Positions 43,399 through 55,464 of a DNA stretch of 64,000 bases are shown in pieces. The notes beneath the pieces are model-generated. The model did no database searches and was not told where the DNA came from. It saw nothing but the letters and a program-made list of their open reading frames with translations. Position numbers and translations under genes: made by a program. Where the stretch lies: NCBI RefSeq assembly GCF_016545825.1, contig NC_052618.1, forward strand, positions 46,880,196 to 46,944,195, in the 5' to 3' direction. Within the stretch, counting starts at the first letter, position 1. Every line of letters starts with the position of its first letter. The stretch comes from Eucalyptus grandis. Its lineage: Eukaryota > Streptophyta > Magnoliopsida > Myrtales > Myrtaceae.

Positions 43399-44916
43399 AT
43401 GGCCAGTTGCACTTTTCTCCATCTTCTTCTTCTTCTTCTCGTCCTCCTTTTCTCCGGTCACGAAGTTGGGAAGAGATGTGCATGGGGAAGGGTGATGGTA
43501 AATCATGAAGTGCATGATAAGTATGTTGTCGAAATGAAGCCGCTGAGGGCAGCAACTACTTGCAAAGGTGTCGTTCTCTATGTTTAATACTTCGGGTCAT
43601 GTTTTTGCTTTGCTAAATGCATTTTATTGAATAACAATAGTTGACGTTGCCTCAAGATCCGACTGCTATAAGCATCACTTACATTATGATTCATATTGAT
43701 TGCAGGTCAAGCAAAGGGACGTGGGTTGACATTGGCACATAGGCAGGGACCCTGTTCGCCGCTTGCTGCGAACCGTCAATCTCGCGATTCCAAGCTCATT
43801 TTTCTCCGAGACCAATCACGGGTCAATTCCATGAACATCCCAGGACAATCTCGCGCATTGCCCAATGGGGATTACGGTGAGCATGCCCAAATGCCGATCC
43901 ACCGTGGCTCTCCCGGAACGAGCGAGTTTGTGGTCACAGTTGGCGTCGGGACCCCGAAAATCGACCTGCCCCTAATCTTTGACACGGGCAGTGACGTTAC
44001 ATGGACCAAATGCAAACCTTGTCCTAGTTGCTCTGGTCAGCAAGGCCCATTGTTTGAGCCATCCGACTCTACCACATTCTCAAGGCCAGCATGCACATCA
44101 TCAGAATGCACCTACTCGATTGACTATGCAGATGGATCACATTCCAATGGCTACTACGTCCAAGATCTGCTCACCCTCACTCCAGAGTACCAGTTCAAGG
44201 ACTTCATCTTCGGTTGCAGCCAAAGTTATAGCGACGATTTCGGCACCACGGCCGGTGTATTAGGCCTAGGGCAAGGAGACACGACCTTAATCTCCCGCAT
44301 AGAATCAGAATTTTCCAATATCTTCTGCTACTGCATCCCTGGCAGCGAGAGCTCATCCGGGTACTTACTTTTTGGGCTTGAAGCCCTTAGTAATTGCCAA
44401 ACAGACAATATCACACCTCTCATAATCGACGATCGTAACCCATCTTATTATTTTGTCAACCTCCTTGGTATTACCCTTGGCAATCAGAAATTTAGCCTCT
44501 CTTCAGAGTCTTCACCTCCTAGGACCATCATAGACTCGGGGACTACCTTCACTCGGTTGCCGCCCTCGATTTATAAGGCTGTTCACGCAGAATTCGTCAA
44601 GTACATGTCGGCCTACCCCGTTGCAGATCGTCTGTCGACACTGGACACGTGCTATGATCTTCGGGGTCAGGAGAATGTGAAGTTGCCGAAGATGATCCTA
44701 CAATTTGAGAATACTGATGTTACGTTGGACCCGTCTGCCGTAGTTTGGCGAGAGAACGATGATGCGCAAGTTTGCTTGGCCTTCGTGCCAAACCCGCCGA
44801 ACTCGGAAAGGCAAGACTTGGTCATTATTGGCAACGTGCAGCAGCGGAACCTGAACATACTTTTCAACGTTCAAGATAAAGAGTTTCATTTTGGGAGAGG
44901 TGCTTGTGGCAATTGA
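43399..44916 (+). CDS. Secreted A1 aspartic protease 2 (nepenthesin-like)
   Basis: Exon 1 43399-43567, exon 2 43706-44916, phase 1, 138-base intron: 459 residues. Signal peptide with a Leu-rich core (LHLLLLLLVLLFSG). Propeptide ends in LTLAHRQGPCSPL. Catalytic FDTGSDVTW has Asp149 and is followed by TKCKPCPSCSG, the cysteine motif typical of nepenthesin-type enzymes. Flap YADGS (Tyr197), second site IIDSGTTFTR with Asp333, C-terminus IIGNVQQRNLNI...CGN. All expected residues are present, so it should be an active secreted endopeptidase. Tandem duplicate of protease 1, followed convergently by SSP-E about 2.5 kb away. Confidence 0.92.
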
Positions 44917-45475
44917 GAGGCTACAATTGATGAAGAAAACTTTATAAGTGACATGAATATCCAAACGAGTGCCCGTTTTTATTTGGAGTATTGTTCTGCT
45001 ACACGTGGCACATACTTACAAGATATGTGTTGTTAAATTTCCTTTTACATCAATCTGTGTATTTTCATAAGATCATAATAGCTGTAGTGATTGTCTTTAT
45101 GCTTTGTCAATTGGTCGATTCGGTCCTTACTTTCATGGAAATTCAAGTAACTTTCCCTTTGTACGGTGATTTTTATTGCTATCATGTACTAACATTGTTG
45201 TAGACGTAGACCTCCAGGACCATTTGTATTTCAAAAAGTATATAGGTAATGTATAAGCCAAATAACGGTAGAGATAAAATCGGTGGAAGAAAATGATGGG
45301 AGATAAAACGATATGGGTTTACTTTTATAAGAAGCTACTTGCAGTACTAATGAGATTTTTAGAAGACTGCCAAACTTTGAATCAAGAAGGATAAGTACCA
45401 GCAAGGCTCGTGAAAATATGTTTTCTATTTTTTCTTCCAGTTCCATGTGTAGCAAAATTGATAACTGCTGTACTC
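44917..45475. other. 3' flank of protease 2
   Basis: Matches 35842-36379 and, in part, the alpha blocks. It continues to 'gataactgctgtactcttaagatgcaatatgaagctc', the point where the deletion after protease 1 begins. Confidence 0.7.
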
Positions 45476-45795
45476 TTAAGATGCAATATGAAGCTCTAGA
45501 ACTTTATCTTAATTTGCAACTTGAATGGGAAAAATTTGAAATCTCTTAAATTTTGCAATAATTTTTTTCATGCGAGCATTAAAAAATCACCAATATTTTC
45601 AAGAGTATACGTAGAGAAAGTAAAAAGATGAATTTCAATGTCTTCGAATGGGTATTGAAAAGCTCAAGTGAAAATTACAAATGACATGGTACTTTTAATA
45701 TCATATCATACACTGCCAATGAGTTTTTAAAACCTACATCTTGCATCCCAAACTCTATGATTAGATTTGAAGCTCCATCTTCGCATCCATGCTTA

Positions 45796-46367
45796 TGGTG
45801 TGTTTGTTTTGCGAAAAACAATTTCCAGGAAAACAGTTTCCTCATTTTCAAGCGTTTGGTTCATTTAGGAAAATGAGTCAACGGAAAATGATTTCCTTTT
45901 GAAAAAACCGGAAAATATTTTCTAAAATATTTTAAGGTCCTTGCTTGATGAAAATTTATTATTAAAAATAATTTCTAATTAAAAATTTTGAATTTGTTAT
46001 TATTATATCTTTTCTTTTCTTTCTTCTTTTTTTTTTTTTTTCTTATTTTCTCTTTTCTTTTTTTTGCCTGTGAACATAAACCCTAACTCCTCCTCTCCTC
46101 TCTCCTTCTCCTTCGCCCCCTCCTTTTGGTCACTGCCACCTCCTCCAACCCTAGCCCCTTCTGTGCTCCCGTTGGCTTTGCTCCCTCCTCTTCCTCTTCG
46201 TCGGTGTCTTCCACACCTTCAATAATTTTTCAAATGCAATCCAAACACCAGAAAATATTTTCAGTCACGTATCACCAAACAAAGGAAAATTAACCATTTT
46301 CCTAGAAAATGGTTTCCCAGAATTTTTTTTCCAAAAACGTTACGTTTTCCGTGAAACAAACACACCC
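45796..46367. mobile_element. Harbinger-like MITE, TTA target duplication
   Basis: TIRs TGGTGTGTTTGTTTTGCG and complement of GGGTGTGTTTGTTTCACGG, flanked by TTA (45793-45795 and 46368-46370). The alpha blocks lack it at the equivalent 'ccatgcttttttattaagg'. Its core is CT-rich (46080-46210) rather than CpG-rich. No coding. Confidence 0.75.
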
Positions 46368-46499
46368 TTAGTTATTAAGGATTTTGTTAAGGATTGCCTT
46401 CCAAAAAACTCGTTAAGTACCTCAATAGAGAATGTTTGCTATTTTCATTGTAATGCCTCTCTCGTACCGATTCGAAAATTAGAACTTTTTCTTATTTAG

Positions 46500-47367
46500 T
46501 ATGATTAACAAGTGTCCCGTAAGTCATCATTATCCATTTGTTAAATTGACTTTTTCCTTCTGAAACTGCCCTTACAAAAAAGTAAAAAAAAGAACTGTTC
46601 TCCGGGGGACATTTACTAACAAGATCCATTTAGGGAATTGTCATTTTCCTTCCTAAATTGGTCGCGCATGGAAAAAGAAAAATCCATGGCACTTGTCTCT
46701 ATGGTTACCAAATACCGCCGACCTCAGAGTTAAGGCGAGCAATGATCGCCGCCTCAAATCGAGGTTAAAATTGGTCTTCTCATTTTGCGAAGATGCAAAT
46801 TGTAACTTTCGAAATTTTATGACGACATTGATACAAGAGCGAGAATGCTACTTGAAATTTTTCAAAAGAGAATGAACGATAGATGGTATCTAAACGGAAT
46901 TTTAAAGTGCGTCAAATCCTTTCACGAAAGTCGCATCTTAGACTTAACACACATTTTCAGGCACAGTTCTGTGTAAATATATTTTTTCCGTGTTTGTCGC
47001 TTTGCCCGAAAAGGTGTTGCATAACATGCATAACTTCTCATGGTTGTAACGTCTACGCAAAGCTGGAGTTATTAGTAGATTAGGGGGGGTAGAATTACGC
47101 CTTTGGAACCTTAGCAGCTTTATAGCCTTAAAAGTGAAGTTCCCATCTACCAATATGAAGAAAATCTGCAACCTTCTCAAACAGAAAGACATATTCACTT
47201 CAAGATTAAGAGCAACCTTACAAGTGAACTGGACAGTGATACTGACTGGACACAACTCTACGATGGAATGCATCACTTCAATCGAAACAAGCGTGAGAGC
47301 AACTCCAGAAAGAAAGAAAAGAAAACGGCAATCATCGAGAATCTTTCGCGTTTCGCTTGGCAATTTT
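46500..47367 (-). other. Spacer and 3' block of SSP-E
   Basis: 46690-46830 is a diverged version of the conserved block ('cctcagagttaaggcgagcaatgatcgcc', 'gcgaagatgcaaattgtaactttcgaaattt'). 47134-47345 continues it with 'ctgcaaccttctcaaacag.aagacatattcacttca'. A stretch of about 240 bases (46860-47110) has no counterpart in the other copies. Confidence 0.5.
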
Positions 47368-48109
47368 TCAAGGATATTGAGTACGAGGGGAGCTGCTGCT
47401 TTGGCTGACATTAGTGGCGCTGCTGCTTTGGCTGACTCTAGTGGAGCTGCTGGATCTTGAAACGGTGCCTCCGCTAGTGATGGTGCCCGTGCTGCTGTTT
47501 TTGCTGACTCCAGTGGAGCTGGATCTTGAAACGGTGCCCCCGTTAGTGACGGTAGTGCTTGAAGTGTTGCTACTCTTAGTGACGCTGGTCTTTGAAGTGG
47601 CGCTTGTGGGAGAAACGGCGGTCTTGACGTCGATCGTGGTCCTTGTTGAAGGCGGAGGCACCATGAGTTTCCCCTGGCCCGAGCTGTTGCCGCTCCAAGA
47701 CCCATCCTTGTCTGGCACGCTACCATTCACGCGGATCCTACTTTTGTCATGGTCTGCATGGGCAAAAAGGATCAATCGCGCATTCATTAGCTTGGTTTTA
47801 AATTAAGTACTGATTCCATCGTATTGCATCCGAGAGACAATCCATCCTGTCCAAAGTACTCATGAATTTCCCCAACTACTTTGGTTCAATTCAACAAAGG
47901 AAAGTGCCTACCAAAATCCGAAAAACAAAAATTTCACGCCTAAGAAAATCATATTGTGATAAATTTAGTTATCTAAAATAGAAAATAAGAAGGGAGAGAG
48001 TACCTGGAGCAGGATTATTCTCGGCCAGAATTTGGGAAGCCATTGATTTTTCAATCATGAGAAGAGAGAGAATGATAGCAAGAAGATGAAAGGTTTTCCT
48101 TCTCTCCAT
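47368..48109 (-). CDS. SSP-E: small secreted Ser/Thr-rich protein with internal repeats
   Basis: Exon 1 48004-48109, exon 2 47368-47753, phase 1, 250-base intron: 163 residues. Signal peptide MERRKTFHLLAIILSLLMIE, then SQILAENNPAP, Asp at the junction, and the core KSRIRVNGSVPDKDGSWSGN, SSGQGKLMVPPPSTR. The C-terminal half repeats a module of the type GGTVSRSSS-TGVS and ends RTQYP. This is the most diverged intact copy, so what it shares with B, C and D (signal peptide end IEKSMA, SRI.V.GS.P..D..WSG, SGQG, VPPPST, YP) marks the constrained parts. Confidence 0.7.
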
Positions 48110-48160
48110 TTTCTGAGTCACTCAATTATGACTTCGACGAATTCAATATGGAAACCTGCC

Positions 48161-48167
48161 TTTAATA
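48161..48167 (-). promoter_or_regulatory. TATA-like box of SSP-E
   Basis: Minus-strand CTATTAAAGG-type sequence about 55-60 bases upstream of the ATG, where the other copies have CTATTTAAA. Confidence 0.45.
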
Positions 48168-48179
48168 GGGAGACAAGGA

Positions 48180-48790
48180 AGGCCAACCATATTTTTATTA
48201 AATATAATTTCACTATTAAATGACACTGTCGACACACACAAAAAAATGTCCAAGCCCTCGAAAGACGACTCAAATGACAAAGACCGAGTGAGACGCGACG
48301 AAGGTAAAATTTGCTAAGTGTTGAGCGCTTCTAGTTGATAAACTCACCCAGTTGATAAAAAAATAGTAATGAGGATATGGGTGAATATGACCGAGTCCTG
48401 AAGAAAAATGTCAACAAATGAAGATTGAATTGACCTACAAAAGAGTCGTGATTGACGGAACCGTAACGAAGTGGGAATGCAATAAGTATCCAAGTAAAGG
48501 CGCCGAAGGGTTCGGGAGCAATTGATAATGGCAATCGCGAAGAAGTGAATCTGATGCAACTATCAAGTAGTGGAACCAAAGAGTCTAGGAGCAACTGAAA
48601 ATGACAATTGTGAAGAAGTGGAGAAGATGCCATCATTGAGTATCAGAGTCTATTCTTTCTTGGAGCCGCTTGTAGATAGGGATTGCTGGATTATAAAATC
48701 CTTATAGAATGTGTTTGATTTCCTTGTAACCATTTGTTAATCGCATATATAGGTATAAATACTTAAATTGTAGTTTTTAGAGGAGAAAAT
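48180..48790. other. Upstream of SSP-E, no gene seen
   Basis: Unlike the upstream regions of A to D. Two overlapping minus-strand frames at 48331-48636 have no recognisable features. A possible TATA-like 'aggtataaatactt' is at 48750-48763. Confidence 0.3.
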
Positions 48791-48794
48791 GACA

Positions 48795-49515
48795 CGTATG
48801 TTGATACAATATGCAATATTATCCATGAACTTTTAATTTATTTAATGTAGTCCTTGAACTTTTAATTTATTTGATGTGGGCCATGAACTTTTGGTAAATG
48901 TTCAATGTAGTCCCTAAACTATTTGAAAATATTCAATATTACCATTCTTTTAATTTAAGTTAACGGAAATTGTTCATTTAACTTTCAATTCGGTACGTTT
49001 GAATGACGGAAGGTGATTTATTAACTTTTGGTAAATGTACAATCCAGTTCCTAAATTATATAGAAATATTTAATATTACTCTTCTATTAATTTAAGTGAA
49101 AGGAATTTTTTGATTTGGTTTCCAATCTGGCACCTTTGAATGATACACAAAAATTACGTTACACATGAATTATTCACTTAAGATGTTCAACTCAAATTAG
49201 AATGTAATAATAATTTAAATTTATTTGATTTGTTCAGTTTGGAAAAATGATCATCCATTACATGGATTATCATAGTTGAATATGTGGATAATATATGTAT
49301 AATGTCACCTTTTGTCCACTGTTCAAACTTACCGGATTAGAAGTCATATTGACAAATTCCATTTACTTGAATCAATGTAATAATGCAATTGGATATTTTC
49401 ATATAGTATGGGGACAATTGAACATTTACCATAAGTTCAAGCATCATATTGAATAAATTAAAAATTTGGGGACAACATTCACCTTGAGTCAAAGTTCAAA
49501 AAATATTTGTATAAT
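48795..49515. repeat. Degenerate inverted-repeat element ('tgtagtccctgaactttt' type)
   Basis: Tandem-like phrases such as 'aatgtagtcc.tgaacttttaatttattt' at the left and mirrored 'agttcaagcatcatattgaataaattaaaaattt' at the right suggest long imperfect terminal inverted repeats. A related short fragment is at 52921-53060. Superfamily not determined. Confidence 0.4.
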
Positions 49516-49839
49516 CATCCCTTTGTAGAAAGGTACCACCGATCAATCAACGAATGCAAATTCTTTACTTTTATCCTCCAATTTAGCTAAACATACCTGT
49601 ACCTTTTATATGACTGGTAACAATTGTTTCCAATCTCGGTACCTTTAAATCTCGTGCTGTTTACGTTTTCCTATCCAAGAATCAATATAAGACTCATTCA
49701 CTCTTTCGATTTGCTTATTGATCAATTTTGAAAGGTATTTCGACAATTTATTCTAGCGAAACGGACACGCGATTGACTTTTTCTTCAATTTCCGATAACT
49801 TTTTGTTGTGAAAGCAAGGCTATCTTCCGAGCAAGAGAC

Positions 49840-50360
49840 TTGGAGGGGACTCATATTAGTATTAAAACGCTGAGAATTTGACTCGCGAAGTCTTGCGTGG
49901 GAAAATTTCAACTTAAAGCTAAAGGCCAGAATTCGACTTGTTCAGCGAGAAATTCTAGGCGGTAACCTTGGGACTTAATTCAGGCGGAAACTTCCGTTAC
50001 ATCTCTCCTTTATTTGCCTGGTTGTTTTCCTTTCGGATATATCTTCGTATCCATCTGGAGCATAAGAGTCCACTTGATCTCGTTCATTAAATATTATGGA
50101 TCTCCCGTGACGCCTACATACCTTAATGACGGACTTGAAATAGATTTACATGAGCATACACTGGATGCATGTAAAGCCTGATCCTTTTCTATCCTCGACT
50201 TGCGTGATTGTCGGTCTGGCCCATTTCGTCTCCGTTGACCATTTTGACCATCCATGGTTGGCAAAGTGAGCTTTTTTGGCCGAAACCTACGTGAAGATAA
50301 TTGAAAGTCTTGTATAAATTTCTTTCACGTCTGACTTTTATCATCCTCATCTTTCTTCCT
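49840..50360. repeat. Module spacer segment, one arm of an inverted pair
   Basis: 'ggctatcttccgagcaagaga.ttggagggga' and 'acttccgttacatctctcc' match the SSP upstream spacers (5150-5420). 'tttggccgaaacctacgtgaagataattgaaa' reappears in reverse complement at 62130-62170, the pairing extending to about 62640. The segment 50400-50990 beyond it is A+T-rich with no gene seen. Confidence 0.65.
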
Positions 50361-50989
50361 TCGAAGTGTTATGACAAACCTATTTAATCCACGTGAGTTA
50401 TGTAGGCTCATAAAAGCAAAATCTTAGTCGATCTAATTTGATAAAATGCGGGCAGATCAAGAATTAGCTTATTCATTTAGATAAGCTACTTTCCTAAACC
50501 AAAATGAACCGAATTTTTTGTTTGGAAAATAACATGAGCCGCACAAGCGTTTCTTAAGCTTCATTTTGCACAATGACTTAGTAAATTATACACTACAGCA
50601 TCAAAGAACCTACACTGTACACCTTGGAGATCAAGAAGCTATGGAAAATAGGAGCGTACAGTATATATGATTTGAAACTTGTGGGTGCAAAATATAAGTT
50701 TCAAAACTATACTCTGCCAAGTGTTATTTAGCATAAAGTTGGAGATGACTTTTATAAATCTCCTTTTCTTTGTATTTTGTCACATATATAATTAATATTA
50801 GGTACATTGAAACTGGTTATAAATTTGTTATACTAAGTGAAGTGGCAAACTCTTATCGAGTCGGGAAAATGGTTCCCTTCGTTAAAAACTTGTGATCTGT
50901 CTCTTCATTTAATAATATATTGGATGCATTCCTCGTCCTCATATATGTGTGCCAAAAGGAAGCAGAAAATAGTTCACCTTCGGTAAGCT

Positions 50990-51972
50990 ATGGTTACGAG
51001 TGCAAGAAATACTTTTAAATACACAATCCTCCATAAAAAAAGTTCAAATACTAGGAAAATACAAAAATCTTTCTATAGTATTCTTTTAATGATTATTAAC
51101 ATTAAACAATCTGATCTAAGATTCTACCATAATCAGACAGATAAAGAACTAAAATATCCAGTTCTAAAATTCTATAAAAGATGTAAATCAAATTTTGATG
51201 TGCGCCGCGCATCACCAATTTTGAATAATCATGTCGGAAGTTGTTGCCGAATTGGAGCTTGGGTCAAAATGAGGAGTCAAGAATGATCAAAGATGAATTT
51301 TGTGAGGCGTCCCCAGTACCGGTATGATTATGAGAACATTCAATAGGATTTTAAGTTCTCTATATGGAATAACTGTGAGAGATTATGAGAGAACATTTTG
51401 TGAGATTGCTTGTGTATACTCTAGGGTCGGAAGACACTTGAACCATTGAATAATTGAGCATGTGATTCTCTGGAAGGGTAGTGGAGCTTTTGTGGCTACT
51501 TTTCTTGTGAACGTAAGCACCGATTTGCACCAGATCACGTGAATCTTGGTGTGATCTCCCTACATTTTATTGTTACTTTTCTTCAGAATTTTCTCAAATA
51601 CTATTGCTCGTGGTCTATTGCACAATCTGCTAAAAGCATAACACTTTGCGACCAATGAAGTATATATAGACCATTGATCATGCGAGCCCCACAGTATGAC
51701 TCCCGTGACTAATGGTAAGATCATCTTGATCCATATTATTGAAAAACGTGTGATAACTTCTCAGATACCTCTTTCATTATAGCAAATCTTGATGCACCGC
51801 TTTGGATAACGAGTCAGTAAATTGCAACCTCTCAGACTAGAAGGCTTTCGCTTCAAAAGCACAACCTTACAGGTGAATTGGATGCTTATTATACTGAAAA
51901 ACACGACTCTACTAAAGAATGCATCATCATTTTAATCCAACGAGAACAAGAACAACCTTAGAAGGAAGAAAC
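50990..51972. repeat. Block beta, copy 1, ending in an SSP relic
   Basis: Resembles 56745-57690 and 62740-63690 ('aagatgtaaatcaaattttgatgtg', 'gagaga(t)tatgagaga.acattttgtgagattgctt', 'tgataacg.gt.a..aaattgcaa'). The last part, 51830-51972, matches the 3' block of SSP genes ('cacttcaaaagcacaaccttacaggtgaattgga', 'gaatgcatcatca'). Confidence 0.55.
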
Positions 51973-52883
51973 TGTTGGAGAAATCCTTGTGAAGTGTTTT
52001 GAAGTTGACAAAACGTTTTCATCAATCTAGTCTGAAGGCTTGCAGACTCTGTTATTTAAAGTCTGAAGACCTTCGGACAGCCAGACTCAAGACTCAAAGT
52101 CTATCCTCATTGACAGTTTTTAATCCGTTGAAGAAAGGCTATCCAGAACTGGATGTTTCATTAAGGATGTGGCCTTATCGACTGGAGAAGATCTCTTGGC
52201 TAGATATGACATAACGAAATCCTTTATTTGATCATAATTGATTCGAAGATTAAGGATCCGATGATTGGCAAAGTATTCTTGGAAGGTTCTACTTATGGAA
52301 ACCGAGATCCTGATTGTATAGGCGAACATGATTGATGGGCTATCGACATGTTCCCTTAATAGCTCGAATGATCTTCCTAATTGATTCTGTCCAACGGGTA
52401 GATTGGAGGAATTCCTTTGGTAAGTGCCAACGGGTATGATGGCATGAAGGAGTATATAAGGAAGAAGTTCCAGTTGTTCAAGAGTGTGCACAATAGAAGA
52501 ATTCCAAAGTCTGAAGCTCCTTGTTCTTAGTCAATTCATTTTGTTGAGCAAAATCGTGTAAACAAAAGAGAGTTTATATTCGTGAGAAATCTTGAGGAAG
52601 TGTGGTAGAACAACTACACTGTGGAATCAAGGAAAAGCTGTGCTGTAACTTCTCTTTTGTTCATAGTGAAATCCAGCTGGTGGGCTGTCAGTGCGGAAGA
52701 GTGGACGTAGGCTTGGGATAAGCCGAACCACTATAAATCTTGTGTTCAATTTTCTCTTCCCTAACCTTTACTTTACTTTGATTGTATTTTCTTTTCTATC
52801 GATTGCCTAGAATCGCTTCCGTATCTCGAGAATTTGTTTGTGCACCTATTCACCCCCTCTAGGTGCTTATACTAGCTATCTTA
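51973..52883 (+). mobile_element. Solo LTR with GAAAC target duplication
   Basis: Starts TGTTGGAGAAATC, ends near 'actagctatctta', matches 25387-26286, and is bracketed by GAAAC at 51968-51972 and 52884-52888. It splits an SSP 3' block relic: 'gaaggaagaaac' on the left continues as 'gacaatcgtcaaggttctttt' (52892-52912) on the right. Confidence 0.75.
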
Positions 52884-52920
52884 GAAACGAAACGACAATC
52901 GTCAAGGTTCTTTTCTCGAG

Positions 52921-53600
52921 AAAAGTACCAAAATAGTCATAAACATTTTGTATCAGTACCGATTCAGTCCTAAACTTTTTAATTGGATCAATTTAGTCCT
53001 AAACATTTTCACATTGATACCAATTTAGTCCATCCGGCTAATTTAAGCTGGAAATTGTTGACGTGGCTATCGCGACCTACCCTCGGGGGAGGGAACGGGT
53101 TTAGGAGTATTGCCTAAAGGATGGGCCTAAAGCCCATTATTAGGCATGAACTCTCCCAAGCCCATACCTCGCATGACATTGGAATATTTTTAGGAATTTC
53201 GCAAAAATGAGTCATCAATAGCCTATTGGAGTCGGCTAGAAACCAACTGAGATATGAGAGTATATCTCACTTCCTACGTAACCAAAGAATCTAGGGTCGG
53301 AGACTTAATTACACTAATAAACCAATTAGTGCCATTTCGGTACCTAATATTGTTCATTTAAAAAAAAAAAGGACTTTTGCTTGGCAGTTTGGATTGATTT
53401 TGCAACTATCCACTAATAGGTGATGTGATCATGCGGGTACACAATCATTAAAGTAACAATCATAGCTATCAAGATCCTAATTGTAGTAAAATTAAACACG
53501 TGCAATTAAACATAATTAAATATATAAATTAAACATAAAATATAATCAATATGCAAGCAAATAAATGCATAATTATACTAAAAAGGCAAAACATAGCAAT
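52921..53600. repeat. Repeat fragment followed by partial TGTCGCGACC-type LTR
   Basis: 52921-53060 holds 'tcagtcctaaac' and 'atttagtcctaaac' phrases common in plant TIR elements. From about 53068 ('tatcgcgacc') to 53500 it resembles the left part of the LTR element at 37431 ('cacttcctacgtaaccaaagaatcta', 'gccatttcggtacc'). Confidence 0.45.
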
Positions 53601-53619
53601 GCCGATTGTGATCATGAGA

Positions 53620-54026
53620 TAAATACCAAAAGAGTGACTTAGTAAGATAGTGTGATCTACTACTAAGTGTTTGCACTCAAATTTGTAATCTCTTGTTGAT
53701 CACATAGTGGAATTCTAGCCAAAATGTTGTCAGCATGAAAGAGTGGATGTAGGTTTGATCTAAACCGAACCACTATAAATTTCGTGTGCAACATTCTCTT
53801 TCCTTAACTCTTCATTTTTAAGTCTATTGTATAATTATAGGTTATTTCAGAAGTTTGTTTCATTGCATAATAGATTTTGAACATCTACTAGAAGTTGGTG
53901 GCTCGTTTATCATACTCTTATCCTTATTCAAACTTTGCTCATAACTTATTTTATTCTGCATTTACTTGTCAAGACTTCTTCTAAACACTATTCACCCCCC
54001 TCTAGGTATTCTTACTAGCATTTTCA
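53620..54026 (+). mobile_element. Truncated LTR fragment
   Basis: Diverged right half of the solo LTR family: 'catagtggaattctagccaa', 'aagagtggatgtaggtttgatc.aaaccgaaccactataaa', ending 'ttcacccccctctaggtattcttactagcattttca'. Left part missing; no target duplication seen. Confidence 0.6.
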
Positions 54027-54581
54027 ACTAATAGCTCCCTTTATATCCCACAATTATTCCATTGGTCACACCATAGCAACTAACCCAAACCCGAGTATCA
54101 AGAGTTTCAAAAAAGTACTCAAGATCGAGATTATTGGACTGCACTTATGTATATCATTCAATAATCCTTCTCCCACTATGATTGGAGCTTCAGATGTTAC
54201 GAAAAAGAAAAAGAAAAAAACAAATTAAATTGCTTATCTGAGCAACCTGATCTAATTTGATAAGATTTGGGACATAGCAAAGCATAACTCATTTATTAAA
54301 TAATCTATTCTTTAACCAAAACTAGATAAAATGTTTTTCTCTTGGGAAAAATACCACGAACCACATTGATTTTCTCTTACCCTCATTTTGCATTGAGACC
54401 TAGCATGATATGCACTTTGCACCTAGGCATCAATAAGTCTGCACTTTTAAGAAGAAGAAACTATGGAAAATTGGGGGGTGTAAAGTATATGATTTGAAAC
54501 CATACAATGCATAGTGACATGAAGGAGAAAGTTGATAACGACTCTAGTAAGTACCTTTCTATCTCTTGTAATTTGTCTTTC

Positions 54582-54615
<34 letters not shown>

Positions 54616-55423
54616 ATCAATATCATTCACTAATTTACTTACAATCTATCATGTCGGTTAATATATCAACTTCGCAAGCCGCTCTTTATAGAACTTTGCT
54701 AAGAACATGGTACCGTTATTTATAATTAATGACGGTGATTCTGTCCATATATTTATTTTGCAAGTTCAAGGCAACCGATTAAATTTGTGGAAGAATTTAA
54801 ATATAATTTTGTAAGATACAAACACCTTTAATTACTTCAACAGTGGAAGCTAAACAAAATATGACAGAAAAAAGCTAAAGAAAAGAAAAAGGACTATGGC
54901 ACGGTAATATTTTTTCTTTCAAATAAGTAATTACGTTAAAACAATAAACAAAAATACTAATGTCGTTGACTAGTCACCGTTAAATAGTAGTGTGGTGTAC
55001 TGTGGAGTCTTACATTACTTTTCAACAAATATAAAACAGAACAAATGTGTGTGTATATATATATATATGAAAAAAAAAAAAAAAACCTAGTCACTTAACC
55101 CTCGGAGGCACTCAAGAGAATTTAAATGCTATTCACCCACTTGGAAATTGGATCGGATGGGTTGCCATAGGTATTCTCAAATATAATATGTAATTAAGGA
55201 AGAAATCATTACTGTACTTATTATTGTTTTTTTTAAAGAAAATTACTTTACTACAAAATTAACTTCTAATTCATAAGAATCAATGTAGGGTCAAGTATCG
55301 CGTGGTGACGTGTTATTGAATCAATCCTTTTTAACTTTATTTTTATTTTTATCTCATAACATCCTAAAATTGATCATGTAATTTATCAAGTCCTTGCACA
55401 TCTTCGTATATGAGATTCAAATG

Positions 55424-55464
<41 letters not shown>

